From contig DASQDR010000013.1 in the NCBI GenBank assembly GCA_035634055.1, positions 1 to 17,197 on the forward strand: DNA of 17,197 bases, in the 5' to 3' direction. The number at the start of each line of letters is the position of its first letter. Position 1 is the first letter of the stretch. A model generated the notes under the pieces. The model did not search any database and was not told where the DNA came from. It worked only from the letters and a program-made list of their open reading frames with translations. The translations under genes were made by a program, and so were the position numbers. Shown here piece after piece: positions 1 to 8,296 of the stretch. This DNA comes from JAICTV01 sp035634055. GTDB taxonomy: Bacteria > Planctomycetota > Phycisphaerae > Tepidisphaerales > Tepidisphaeraceae.

Positions 1-1061
1 CGGCGCTGGGGACGATCGCCGATGTCGTGCCGCTGGTCGGCGAGAACCGCGTTCTCGCCGCCTTCGGGCTCGGCGGGCTCAAGGCGTCGAAGCTCGTCGG
101 CATCCAGGCGCTGATCGAATCGGCTGGGCTGACCGGGCAGACGCTGGACAGCTACCACGTCGGCTTCCTGCTCGCCCCGCGCCTCAACGCCTGCGGGCGG
201 ATGGGCCACGCGCGCGAGGCGGTCGAGATGCTCACCAAGGCGGACCACGACCGCGCCGTTGAGATCGGCCAGTACCTTGAGACGCAGAACAAGGCGCGGC
301 AGACGATGGAGCGATCGATCGTCGATGCCGCCATCGCGCAGGTCGAGGCGCAGAAGCTCGATGGCGACGACTGCCGGGCAATTGTGCTCCGCGGGGACGG
401 GTGGCACCCGGGCGTGATCGGCATCGTCGCGTCGCGGCTGGTGGATCGGTTCTGCAAGCCGACGATCATGGTCGCCTTCGGGCAGGACAACGGCTCGGGC
501 CCGATGGGCCAGGGCAGCGGCCGGTCGATTGCCGGCTTCCATCTCGCCCGGGCGCTTGAGCACTGTGGGGAATACCTCGAAGCCTATGGTGGCCACGAGA
601 TGGCCGCCGGGCTGAAGGTCCGCCCGGAGCACTTCGACGCCTTCCGCCAGCGCTTCTGCGCGTACGCCTACCAGAACCTGGCGCCCGAGCAGTTGGTGCC
701 GGAGCTGAAGCTCGATGCCGAGGCGGAGCTGCGCCAGGTGACGGCGGCGCTGGTCGATGACCTTAGGCGGCTCGGCCCGTTCGGGCACGGCAACCGCAAG
801 CCGCTGTTCTGCTCCAAGGGTGTTCAGCTCGCCGCCCCGCCGCGCCGCGTCGGCAAGACCGGCAATCACCTCCAGCTCTACCTCCGCCAGGGCAACACCA
901 ACATGAAGGCGATCGCCTTTGGCTTCGGCACCGACGACCTGCTCGACCGCCTGCGCGTGGGCGTCACCCTCGATTTGGCGTTCGAGCCGACGCTCAACGT
1001 GTACAACGGCAGCTCGACCGTCGAGCTGGAGGTCAAGGACCTCCAGTTCACCGGGGGCTAG
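1..1061 (+). CDS. recJ: Single-stranded-DNA-specific exonuclease RecJ, C-terminal part
   Basis: RecJ degrades single-stranded DNA 5' to 3' in recombination and repair in the cytoplasm. The reading frame is open from base 3, so the gene starts upstream of the window and 352 residues remain. The visible part begins in the conserved end of the DHH domain (ALGTIADVVPLVGENR) and continues through the linker motif LAPRLNACGRMG. Next comes the DHHA1 domain with GWHPGVIGIVASRL and the Gly/His motif YGGHEMAAGL. A C-terminal OB-fold-like region with LGPFGHGN follows. These are family hallmarks in the correct order, and the C-terminus looks complete. The GTG at 27 is an internal valine, not a start. A GC-rich hairpin follows the stop at 1084-1108. 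The N-terminal catalytic Asp/His motifs lie outside the window and could not be checked. Confidence 0.93.
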   Translation, partial: ALGTIADVVPLVGENRVLAAFGLGGLKASKLVGIQALIESAGLTGQTLDSYHVGFLLAPRLNACGRMGHAREAVEMLTKADHDRAVEIGQYLETQNKARQTMERSIVDAAIAQVEAQKLDGDDCRAIVLRGDGWHPGVIGIVASRLVDRFCKPTIMVAFGQDNGSGPMGQGSGRSIAGFHLARALEHCGEYLEAYGGHEMAAGLKVRPEHFDAFRQRFCAYAYQNLAPEQLVPELKLDAEAELRQVTAALVDDLRRLGPFGHGNRKPLFCSKGVQLAAPPRRVGKTGNHLQLYLRQGNTNMKAIAFGFGTDDLLDRLRVGVTLDLAFEPTLNVYNGSSTVELEVKDLQFTGG

Positions 1062-1083
1062 GGCGCCGCGTCGCCCCAAGTGC

Positions 1084-1108
1084 GGCGCCGCCCCAGCCTT
1101 GCGGCGCC
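1084..1108 (+). terminator. GC-rich hairpin after recJ, possible terminator without a T-run
   Basis: GGCGCCGC (1084-1091) and GCGGCGCC (1101-1108) form a perfect 8-bp stem with a 9-nt loop, 22 nt after the recJ stop. The following bases (AAATGACG) contain no T-run, so intrinsic termination is doubtful. Each arm contains the self-complementary GGCGCC, which gives alternative pairings. Confidence 0.35.
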
Positions 1109-1110
1109 AA

Positions 1111-1140
1111 ATGACGTGACCGTCAGCGCCGCTCTATAGA
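1111..1140 (+). promoter_or_regulatory. Candidate sigma70-type promoter for transaldolase
   Basis: An ATGACG -35-like box (1111-1116, 4 of 6 matches) and a TATAGA -10-like box (1135-1140) are separated by 18 nt, about 115 nt before the transaldolase start. A short inverted repeat TGACG-TGAC-CGTCA (1112-1125) overlaps the -35 box and could be an operator. This rests on consensus matching only. Confidence 0.35.
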
Positions 1141-1255
1141 TTGGTCCCCCATAGACGCCCGCGAACCGGTGGCGATACCATTCCCGCGTCACCGCACCCG
1201 CGCAGCGCTCGCGCGCAAACCAAGCGCACTCGCGCAAAGCACAGGAGACGCCGCC

Positions 1256-2311
1256 ATGTCGTTGAAATCGCTCGTCGCCACCGGCACCAAGGTCTGGTCC
1301 GATTCGATCGACCCGGAGATCGTCAAGGCTGCGCCGGCCAAGGGGATCAGCGGGGCGACGTCCAACCCGATCATCATCGCCGACATCATCAAGAAGGGCG
1401 GCTTCGACCAGCGGATCTCCGAGCTGATCGAGCAGGGGATGGACGACTCCGCCATCGCGTGGCAGCTCGACGACGAGCTCGTCGCCAACGCCGAGCGCGT
1501 CTTCCGCCCGACGTGGGAGCGCACCGGCGGCAACGACGGGTACGTCAGCTTCGAGCTCGACCCGCTGCTGGAGGACACGGCCAACCCCGTCCCGCTCGAC
1601 CAGGCGGTCCGCAAGTACCTGGAACTCGGCAAGCGCTGGGGCCTGGGGCACGACAACCGCATGATCAAGGTGCCGGCGACTGAGGCGGGGCTGGCGGCGC
1701 TGGAAGAGCTGGCGGCGGAGGGGATCACGCTGAACGTGACGCTCTGCTTCACCGAGCGGCAGTACGTCGCCGCCCGCGACGCCGTCTGGCGCGGCGTGCA
1801 GCGCGCCAAGCGCGGGCTGGACCGGTTCAAGAGCGTCTACAGCATTTTCATCTCGCGCGTGGACGTCTACACGGCCAAAAACGTGCCGGAGCTGTCGAAG
1901 GAAGCGCAGGGCAAGGTCGGGCTGGTCAACGCCAAGCTGCTCTGGCAGGCGAACCAGGCTTTCTGGAAGGACAAGGGGCTCAAGCTCCAGCAGGAGATCA
2001 TCTTCGCCAGCACCGGCAAGAAGCTGGAGTGGCAGAGTGAGGATTATTACGTAGAGCAGCTCGCCGGCAGCGACATCCAGACTAACCCGCCGGAAACCAA
2101 CGACTGGGTGGAGCGCGCCGACAAGCGTTACGCGCGAACGGTCGACCAACTGCCGCCGGCCCACGTGGTCGACGAGATCCGGCAGAAGGTGGACCCGGCG
2201 AAGCTCGAGCGGACGCTGATGCAGGAGGGGACCAAGAAGTTCGCCGACCCGCAGAAGGCGCTGGAGAAGCAGATCGGCCAGCGGCGGACCGAACTCGCCG
2301 CGGCGCGGTAG
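1256..2311 (+). CDS. tal: Transaldolase
   Basis: Transaldolase moves a dihydroxyacetone unit between sugar phosphates in the non-oxidative pentose phosphate pathway (sedoheptulose-7-phosphate plus glyceraldehyde-3-phosphate to fructose-6-phosphate plus erythrose-4-phosphate). The 351-residue product shows the N-terminal GATSNPIII motif and the Schiff-base lysine K138 in MIKVPAT. It also has the strand GITLNVTLCFTERQY, the VYSIFISRVD segment, and IQTNPPETNDW in the place where relatives carry VNTMPPAT. The ATG at 1256 was chosen because AGGAG (1243-1247) lies 8 nt upstream and the protein then begins in the usual family context; the frame is open further upstream to 1169 without support. It appears to be transcribed alone behind its own candidate promoter. 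The length fits the single-domain bacterial form, not a fusion with glucose-6-phosphate isomerase. Confidence 0.93.
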   Translation: MSLKSLVATGTKVWSDSIDPEIVKAAPAKGISGATSNPIIIADIIKKGGFDQRISELIEQGMDDSAIAWQLDDELVANAERVFRPTWERTGGNDGYVSFELDPLLEDTANPVPLDQAVRKYLELGKRWGLGHDNRMIKVPATEAGLAALEELAAEGITLNVTLCFTERQYVAARDAVWRGVQRAKRGLDRFKSVYSIFISRVDVYTAKNVPELSKEAQGKVGLVNAKLLWQANQAFWKDKGLKLQQEIIFASTGKKLEWQSEDYYVEQLAGSDIQTNPPETNDWVERADKRYARTVDQLPPAHVVDEIRQKVDPAKLERTLMQEGTKKFADPQKALEKQIGQRRTELAAAR

Positions 2312-2896
2312 CGGCGGCGTAATTGCGCGGCGGCGGGGCGTACGGCGGCGCGGATGCGCGCGGCCGCGGGTGGTGCAGCTTGCCCGGCCGGTGAATTTTG
2401 AAACGCACGCGGCCCACCTTCGCACTTTAGAAGCGGGCGAGGCCCGCGCGCTGGCGGAGGGGCGGCACGGCACGGCCGGACTGACACGGCTGGCTCGGAT
2501 CGACCGCGCGGCGCAGCGCGGCCGGGGTGTCGAGACGGCGGGTTTCGGTTTGACTGCTCTGGCGGGTGTGGATAACTTCAACGGGCCGAGGCGTTCTGCG
2601 AACCGGCGCGACCGAGGAAGAGTTGCCGGACGAGACTTGCGCGTGCGCCCTCAGGGATGGGGTCGGGGGCACGTGTCCGGCCGGCAGCGCCCCGCCAGCG
2701 ACCGTGATTGAACCCAACTCGCCATCGCCGTCCGCCACCCGCGCCGTCGCCGCCAGCGCCGTTGTTGCCGCAGCCGCCGCCGTGGGCTTCGCCGTCGTCG
2801 CAACAGGCAATTGCAGCACCATGAGTTCAGCCGCCCCGGCGGGCGGGGCGCACGCCGCCACCGCCGCCGCCGGGGTTTGCTGAGGAGGCTTTCTCG
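2312..2896. other. GC-rich intergenic region, leader of the large secreted protein
   Basis: These 585 bases hold no coding region I can support. The last third is low-complexity GCC/GCN-rich DNA (about 2740-2880) that keeps several frames open by composition. A small frame from GTG 2566 to TGA 2883 would encode 105 residues with an Ala/Val stretch, but it has no ribosome binding site and looks compositional. A weak promoter-like pair, TTGACT (2550-2555) and TAACTT (2573-2578) with a 17-nt spacer, could start a leader of about 310 nt. AGGAGG at 2883-2888 is the ribosome binding site of the next gene. No clear terminator for transaldolase was found. Confidence 0.4.
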
Positions 2897-5800
2897 ATGT
2901 CCCGTCGCCGCTTGACCACCCGCACCATGACCCCCACCCGCCGCGGCACCGCCAACACCAACAGCACCGTGGTTCGCCACGCGGTCGCCGACGTCATCGA
3001 GCGGCTGGAGAGCCGCACGCTGCTGACGACCATCGTCACCGACACCAACCCGCTGACCGCCACGCCGGCCACGCAGCAGTTCGAGTACAAGGACGCGCGC
3101 GGGCAGACCGTCCGCGTGGTGGTTCACGGCGACGTGTCGGCGGAATTCGTCTTTGCGCGCGTGACCAAGGGCGCGGAGAAGACCGGCTTCGGCGGCAACG
3201 ACGTGATCCTCGGCGAGTTCGTCCCGCCGCTGGCGCCCAACGACAAGGGGCAGCTCGTCGCCAACCCCGAGGACGGGCGCGATTTGTTCCACGTCTTCGT
3301 GGCGCAGGCGTCGATCGACTCGTACATCTCGATCGCCAGGGTCGCCAACCCCCCGAGCCGCAACCCGCGCCCGATGCAGCCGTTCGACGGCAGCGTGACG
3401 CTGACCGTGCAGCCCAGCTCGGGCGACGAGGTGCGCAAGCAGACCGCCGGCGGCACCGGGTCGATCTACCTCGGCGCCCGCACGCGCGACACGGCGGCGG
3501 ACATCGACGACGAGGCGGACGTCCCGATCCGCAGCGCGCGCTACAACGGACAGGGGCTGCTGCCCGCCAACAGCCGCAACCGCCTGACCGCCGGCTTCAG
3601 CACTGCGCCCGGCGTCAGCCTCGGGCGGTTCCTGTTCGGCGGCGCGGTCTCCGGGCAGGTCATCATCCAAGGATCGATGGAAACCTGGTACTGCGGCGCC
3701 CTGCTCACCGGCGTCACCGAGGGGCAGATCGAGGGCGCGCCGATCGCGCTGAACAACTTCTACGTCGCCGGTGACATCCGCAACATCCTGGTCAAGGGGG
3801 CCGTCGGCACCAACGAGGTCGTCGTCGGCGAGCAGGGCCGCGCCATCAGCTACTTCACCGGCGTGGACTTCGAGGTGAAGGGCCGGGTCGGGCAGATCCG
3901 CACCGGCAGCGACTACGCCGGCGTCGGGACCATCACCAACAGCAACCAGGGGCTCGGCCTGCGCACCCGCCAGCAGGAAATCGAGACGCGCGTTCCCGAC
4001 GGCTTGAACCGCGGCCTGTTCACCGAGTTTGAGAACGGTCAGTTCGGCGACCGCGAGGCCTTCTTCCACAACGACACCTTCGAGACCGCGCAGTTCCTCG
4101 GCAGCATCAACTCCAAGCAGACCGGCGCCAACAGCGTGCAGGTCAACGGGCTGTACCAGTGGGTCCCGCGCGTGCAGGACCTGGCGGACTACTACGCCGT
4201 CCCGCTCATGGCCGGGCAGAGCATCACGGTGCGGCTGATCGCCCCCGACGTCTTCACCGCCGGCACCGCGTTTGAGATCAACTCGGTGCTGCACGTCGGC
4301 GTGTTTGACCCCGAGCGGCGGCTGATCGCCAGCGACTACGGCGACAACGCGCAGCACGCGCCCGTGGCGAACAACCTGAGCGCCGCGCAGCAACAGCAGT
4401 TCACCTTCACCGCCGACAAGCCGGGCATCTACCGCTTCGCCGTCGGCAAGGACCCGACGTTCAGCACCCCCGGCTTTCGGCTGGGGCTGGAACAGCCTTA
4501 CCAGCTCCAGATCACCGGCGTCGGGAGCATGGGGCTCGGCGGGCTGGTGGCGCAGGAGTCGGTCTACGCCATTTCGGGGCTCAACGCCGACCGCAGCTCG
4601 GTCCTGGGATCGCTCGGCAACATCGAGGTCGTGCGCGGGGACCTCGGCGCGGTCCATAGCATTGGCGACTTCATCGTCTCGGGCCTGGCCAGCGGGTTCA
4701 ACGCAATCGCCGACGGCGGCGATCTGCGCGCCATCGACGCCGTCAGCCTCGGGCAGTTTGTCGGCGCCGCGTTCGGCAGCGACGCCACCATCGCGGTGCT
4801 GACCGGCAGCGTCGGCATGATCCGCTCCACCGGCACCGATATCGCCGCCCACACCACGCAGATCAACGCCTTCGGGCGAGGCACCGCGCTGCTGCCGCCC
4901 ATCGGCGGGGACGTGCAGTGGATCGTGGCCCCCAACACCTTCGTCACCGATCTTGCCGTCAACGGCAGCGTGGGCGTCATCCAGGCGACGCGCTGGGGCT
5001 TCACCAACTACGCCGGCAGCCTCTCGGTCAACGCCGACGAGACCGGCCGGCCCGGCGTGATCGACCTGATCGACGTCACCGGCGACATCGGCACCCTCCA
5101 GGCGGGCGGCCCCCTGATCAGCACCGGGCCCGGCGGCAACATCCGCTACATGAAGATCGGCCCGGCAGCGACCGCTTATCGCCCCTTCACCTTCGGCAGC
5201 AGTACGCCGGAGGAAACCACCTTCGTGCAAGGGCAGACCGCCACCCTCACCGACGACTCGGGCGCGCAGGTCGTCCTCACCCCGACCCAGCAGGACGTGA
5301 TCGACCCGCTCACCGGCCTGCCGCTGGTGGACATCAACGGCAACCCGGTGATCAACTCCGGCACGCTCACCGTGCTGACCTACCCGATCGCACGGTCGAT
5401 CACCAACCAGGGCGGCGGCGGCGTGGCCATCGTCCGCGTCACCAGCACCCGCGGCGTCCGCGTCAACACCACCGGCGCCAACGCCGAGATCGGATCCATC
5501 GTCTCCACCGGCACCGGCCCCGCCCTGGTCACCGATCCCGGCCCGGACCTGCTGCCCAACACCGGCGACGAAGACCTCGGCGAAGACCAGCTCCCGCTGA
5601 CCGGCGACGAGCCGTTCGTCATCGACCCGGCGAACCTCAACGACAACAGCATCGACATCCGCGGCGCCCGCACCGACGTCTACGAGATTCGCGGCAACAA
5701 CTTCAACAGCATCCGCAACGGCACCGGCGGCGAGGTGCCGGTCATCAACGCCGGGCAGGTGGGCAACATCGATGGCACCACCCTCGGCATCGCCACCAGC

Positions 5801-7414
5801 GCGTTCCGCCCCGGCATGGCGGTCGAGCAGACGACGGTGATCGACAACCCCGGCACCGCCGTCAGTGACGGCAACACCTTCCCGCTCAACCTGGCCAAGA
5901 CCGGCGTGAGCGTCAACGGCGGCAGCCCGACCAGCTTCGCCGTCTCCAACATCCGCGCCACGCGGGCGCTGGGCAACGTGGTCGCCGTCGGCACCGTCGG
6001 CAACCTCCAGGCCAATTCCGACAACCAGGGCGTGCGCGGCGTCCACGAGGGGATCGTCGGCGCCGCCATCGTCACCGGGCAACTCCGGCTCGCGCAGGTC
6101 GGTGAAGGGCTCAACCCCAGCGGCAGCGGCAACATGGGCCGCGCCGGCCTCTACGCCGTCACCGGGCAAAATGCCGCCGCCACCGTCGGCCGCATCGAGC
6201 GCGTCGTCGCGCGCAACGGCGCCAGCATCCGCGGCGACATCGTGACCAACAACGGCATCGGCGACATCGAGGTCACCGGCGGCGGGTCGATCATCAATGC
6301 CGACATCATGAACGTCCTGGCGCCCGGCGTGGTCGATCCCAACAACCCCGGCGGCGGCGGGGGCGTTGCCACCGGCACCGGCGCCGATCTCTCCCCGTCG
6401 CGCGAGTTCAGCGGGCTGCGCACCATCGTCTCGAACAGCCTGATCGACAACATCCTCGTCCAGGGCGCCGGCGGCATCATCGGCACGACCATCTCCTCGG
6501 CCAGCATCGGGCCGATCCGATCGCTCGGCGGCTTCGGCATCATCAACACCTCGCTCAGCACCCTCGGCAACGGCCGCTTCGGCGCCGTCACCGCCGACGG
6601 GTACGGCGTCCGCGGCGTCGACTTTGACGGCGGGCAGTCGCTCGACAGCCTCTCGGCCGTCGGGCCGGCCAAGCGCCTGACCACCACCAGCTTCTCCCCC
6701 GACGTCCGGATGAGCGAGAGCCTGGCGGTCGATCCGTTCTTCGGCACCAAGCCCAACGCGCTGACCGACCTGCACGTGCTCCTTGGCACCACCGCCAAGG
6801 CCCCGCAGCGCAAGGGCGTCAGCAACGGGGGATCGATCGACTTGTCAGAGGTGCGCGTCTCCCGCGACGTCGGCCCGATCAGCGCGAACACCATTCGCGC
6901 CAGCGTCTTCAACGTGCCGAACCAGATCGCCTCGATCAACACCGGCGACTACGTCGATTCGATGCAGGTCACGGCCGGGCGCATCAACCGAATTGACATC
7001 GGCAAGGACGCGCTGCGCTCGAGCATCCAGGTGGCCGGCCCGGTCGGACCGGTCAGCATCGGCGGGTCGTTCCGCGGGTCCTCCAACCTCAGTGCCACCG
7101 GCGCCAACGGCAGCATCCAGAGCTTCACTACCGGGCGCAGCTTGTACGGCAACGTCTACGCCCAGCAGAGCATCGGGTCGATCCGCGTCGGGACGGTTTA
7201 CGGCTCGGCCGGCGGGCGCACCGCCGGCAGCCTCCGCGAGTTCATCACCAACGGCGACGTCCTCACCGGATCCAAGCTCGAGGTGGAGAAGGAGCTGACC
7301 CGCCTGGTGATCGGCGGCGACGTGCAGGACGGCGCCGCCATCCGCGTCGGCACCTTGGGCACCAAGACGATCATCGGCGATGAGGTCGAAGCCGTGAACA
7401 CCAAGCCGTGGTAG
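2897..7414 (+). CDS. Large secreted LEPR-XLL protein with PPC-like domain and solenoid-like body
   Basis: This 1505-residue protein has a basic N-terminus (RRR at 3-5, RR at 15-16) followed by VIERLESRTLL at 33-43. That matches the LEPR-XLL / planctomycete extracellular motif found at the start of many secreted planctomycete proteins; there is no classical hydrophobic signal peptide. Residues about 389-549 resemble a pre-peptidase C-terminal (PPC) domain, with LADYYAVPLMAGQSITVRL and later PGIYRFAVGKDP. From about 550 to the end the sequence is rich in Gly, Asn, Ile and Val. It has recurring short units such as IGTLQAGG, IGDIEVTGGGSI and VGPVSIGGSFRG, which suggests a right-handed beta-helix or similar solenoid. 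A GGGGG linker lies near 1150. No enzymatic motif, dockerin or C-terminal anchor is visible. AGGAGG lies 8 nt before ATG 2897. A surface, adhesion or matrix role is inference. Confidence 0.85.
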   Translation: MSRRRLTTRTMTPTRRGTANTNSTVVRHAVADVIERLESRTLLTTIVTDTNPLTATPATQQFEYKDARGQTVRVVVHGDVSAEFVFARVTKGAEKTGFGGNDVILGEFVPPLAPNDKGQLVANPEDGRDLFHVFVAQASIDSYISIARVANPPSRNPRPMQPFDGSVTLTVQPSSGDEVRKQTAGGTGSIYLGARTRDTAADIDDEADVPIRSARYNGQGLLPANSRNRLTAGFSTAPGVSLGRFLFGGAVSGQVIIQGSMETWYCGALLTGVTEGQIEGAPIALNNFYVAGDIRNILVKGAVGTNEVVVGEQGRAISYFTGVDFEVKGRVGQIRTGSDYAGVGTITNSNQGLGLRTRQQEIETRVPDGLNRGLFTEFENGQFGDREAFFHNDTFETAQFLGSINSKQTGANSVQVNGLYQWVPRVQDLADYYAVPLMAGQSITVRLIAPDVFTAGTAFEINSVLHVGVFDPERRLIASDYGDNAQHAPVANNLSAAQQQQFTFTADKPGIYRFAVGKDPTFSTPGFRLGLEQPYQLQITGVGSMGLGGLVAQESVYAISGLNADRSSVLGSLGNIEVVRGDLGAVHSIGDFIVSGLASGFNAIADGGDLRAIDAVSLGQFVGAAFGSDATIAVLTGSVGMIRSTGTDIAAHTTQINAFGRGTALLPPIGGDVQWIVAPNTFVTDLAVNGSVGVIQATRWGFTNYAGSLSVNADETGRPGVIDLIDVTGDIGTLQAGGPLISTGPGGNIRYMKIGPAATAYRPFTFGSSTPEETTFVQGQTATLTDDSGAQVVLTPTQQDVIDPLTGLPLVDINGNPVINSGTLTVLTYPIARSITNQGGGGVAIVRVTSTRGVRVNTTGANAEIGSIVSTGTGPALVTDPGPDLLPNTGDEDLGEDQLPLTGDEPFVIDPANLNDNSIDIRGARTDVYEIRGNNFNSIRNGTGGEVPVINAGQVGNIDGTTLGIATSAFRPGMAVEQTTVIDNPGTAVSDGNTFPLNLAKTGVSVNGGSPTSFAVSNIRATRALGNVVAVGTVGNLQANSDNQGVRGVHEGIVGAAIVTGQLRLAQVGEGLNPSGSGNMGRAGLYAVTGQNAAATVGRIERVVARNGASIRGDIVTNNGIGDIEVTGGGSIINADIMNVLAPGVVDPNNPGGGGGVATGTGADLSPSREFSGLRTIVSNSLIDNILVQGAGGIIGTTISSASIGPIRSLGGFGIINTSLSTLGNGRFGAVTADGYGVRGVDFDGGQSLDSLSAVGPAKRLTTTSFSPDVRMSESLAVDPFFGTKPNALTDLHVLLGTTAKAPQRKGVSNGGSIDLSEVRVSRDVGPISANTIRASVFNVPNQIASINTGDYVDSMQVTAGRINRIDIGKDALRSSIQVAGPVGPVSIGGSFRGSSNLSATGANGSIQSFTTGRSLYGNVYAQQSIGSIRVGTVYGSAGGRTAGSLREFITNGDVLTGSKLEVEKELTRLVIGGDVQDGAAIRVGTLGTKTIIGDEVEAVNTKPW

Positions 7415-7466
7415 CGGCGGCCGTCGCGACCAGCGTCGCGGCGGTGATCATGAGTCGAAGCGCAAA

Positions 7467-7510
7467 GAAAGCGCCCGCACGGTCACTCGTGCGGGCGCTT
7501 CTGGTTTGTA
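7467..7510 (+). terminator. Strong bidirectional terminator between convergent genes
   Basis: AAGCGCCCGCACG (7469-7481) and CGTGCGGGCGCTT (7488-7500) form a perfect 13-bp stem with a 6-nt loop. On the plus strand it is followed by CTGGTTTGT. On the minus strand it is followed by TTTCTTT (complement of 7463-7470, partly in the stem), a better T-rich tail. It lies 55 nt after the stop of the large secreted protein and 48 nt after the stop of the convergent gene, so it probably serves both. Confidence 0.85.
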
Positions 7511-7547
7511 GATCTCTCCGCGGCAGTCGCCCGCGGGTCCAGCGCGG

Positions 7548-8033
7548 TTAGCGGCCGTAGTAGTACGAGCCGGCGTTGTAGTAGTAGGTCGTCACCGGCG
7601 TGGTGGTGTAGACCGGCGCGGTGTAGTACGTCACCGGCGGGGCGGGGGCGTACACGACCGGCGGGGGCGAGGAATACACCACGGGCGGCGCCACGTAGAC
7701 CGGCGCGGGGGCCACGACCACCGGCGGCGGGCAGTAGACAGCCGGCGCGGAGTAATAGCGGACGGGCGGGCAGTAGGAGTAGGAACGGTACCCGCCAAAC
7801 CCGTGCCCGCCGAACCCGCGGCCGTAGCCGACGTTGGCGTAGTTGTAGCCGCCGCCCCAGGAGCTGGAGCCGAAGCCGAAGCTGAGCCCAAAGGAGCTGC
7901 GGCTGTGCCCGTGCCCACCGCCGCCGTGGTATCGGCCGCCGCGGTCGGTGCCAAAGCGGCTCCCCGCCGACGCCATTGGCGGCATCAGCGCCATCGCCCC
8001 CACCGCGACCAAAGCAATCAACGACTTTCGCAT
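7548..8033 (-). CDS. Small secreted Gly/Tyr/Pro-rich protein
   Basis: The 161-residue product begins with a clear signal peptide (MRKSLIALVAVGAMALMPP, probable cleavage after MASA near residue 23). The mature part has two low-complexity halves. Residues about 24-85 are rich in Gly, Ser, His and aromatics (GGGGHGHSRSS, GYGRGFGGHGFGGY). The C-terminal half of about 75 residues is built from Tyr, Pro, Val and Ala, with repeated PPVVY and APVY units and two YCPP motifs, and ends in YYYGR. AAAGGAG lies 8 nt before the ATG. The gene stands alone on the minus strand, convergent with the large secreted protein. No enzymatic domain is recognisable. The composition resembles structural extracellular proteins such as extensins, but that is an analogy of composition, not homology. 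Export to the cell envelope is likely; the function is unknown. Confidence 0.8.
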   Translation of the reverse strand: MRKSLIALVAVGAMALMPPMASAGSRFGTDRGGRYHGGGGHGHSRSSFGLSFGFGSSSWGGGYNYANVGYGRGFGGHGFGGYRSYSYCPPVRYYSAPAVYCPPPVVVAPAPVYVAPPVVYSSPPPVVYAPAPPVTYYTAPVYTTTPVTTYYYNAGSYYYGR

Positions 8034-8224
8034 GACCGAGGCTCCTTTGATGAACCCGCCGCGCGTGCGCGCGCATTGGGGTTATCGATACTAGTACAGA
8101 CAATGCCCAGGCGGGGAGGTTAGTCTTGGGGCACGACCGCCCGTGGAACGGCCAAACGGTGCTAACGTGCGGGCCTGCCTGATATTATCGGAGCAACCCG
8201 AAGTGGGGAGGTCGCGCTGGTCGG

Positions 8225-8254
8225 AAGAACAAAACTGCCGGCTGACGCCCGCAG
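8225..8254 (-). terminator. Rho-independent terminator of proB
   Basis: Read on the minus strand, CTGC-G-GGC-GTCA-GCC-G-GCAG forms a hairpin with one internal mismatch (8235-8254 on plus), followed directly by TTTTGTTCTTC. It begins 43 nt after the proB stop. Confidence 0.65.
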
Positions 8255-8296
8255 CTACGACAATGGGTGACGCGCGCCGACAACCGTCGACTCGTC

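Noticed and set aside
1058..2581. A 507-residue minus-strand frame over transaldolase
   Set aside because: Arg/Leu/Val-rich without family motifs, and it lies fully opposite a clearly identified enzyme.
2566..2883. A small Ala-rich gene directly before the large secreted protein
   Set aside because: GTG start without a ribosome binding site, low-complexity GCC/GCN composition and overlap with the next gene's Shine-Dalgarno; the apparent hydrophobic stretch is compositional.
2651..6775. A 1374-residue open frame on the minus strand, antisense to the large secreted protein
   Set aside because: It is Asp/Ala/Gly/Val-rich with no domain motif or ribosome binding site, and mirrors the GC-rich codon pattern of the plus-strand gene, which has a Shine-Dalgarno and recognisable motifs. 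It is a composition shadow.
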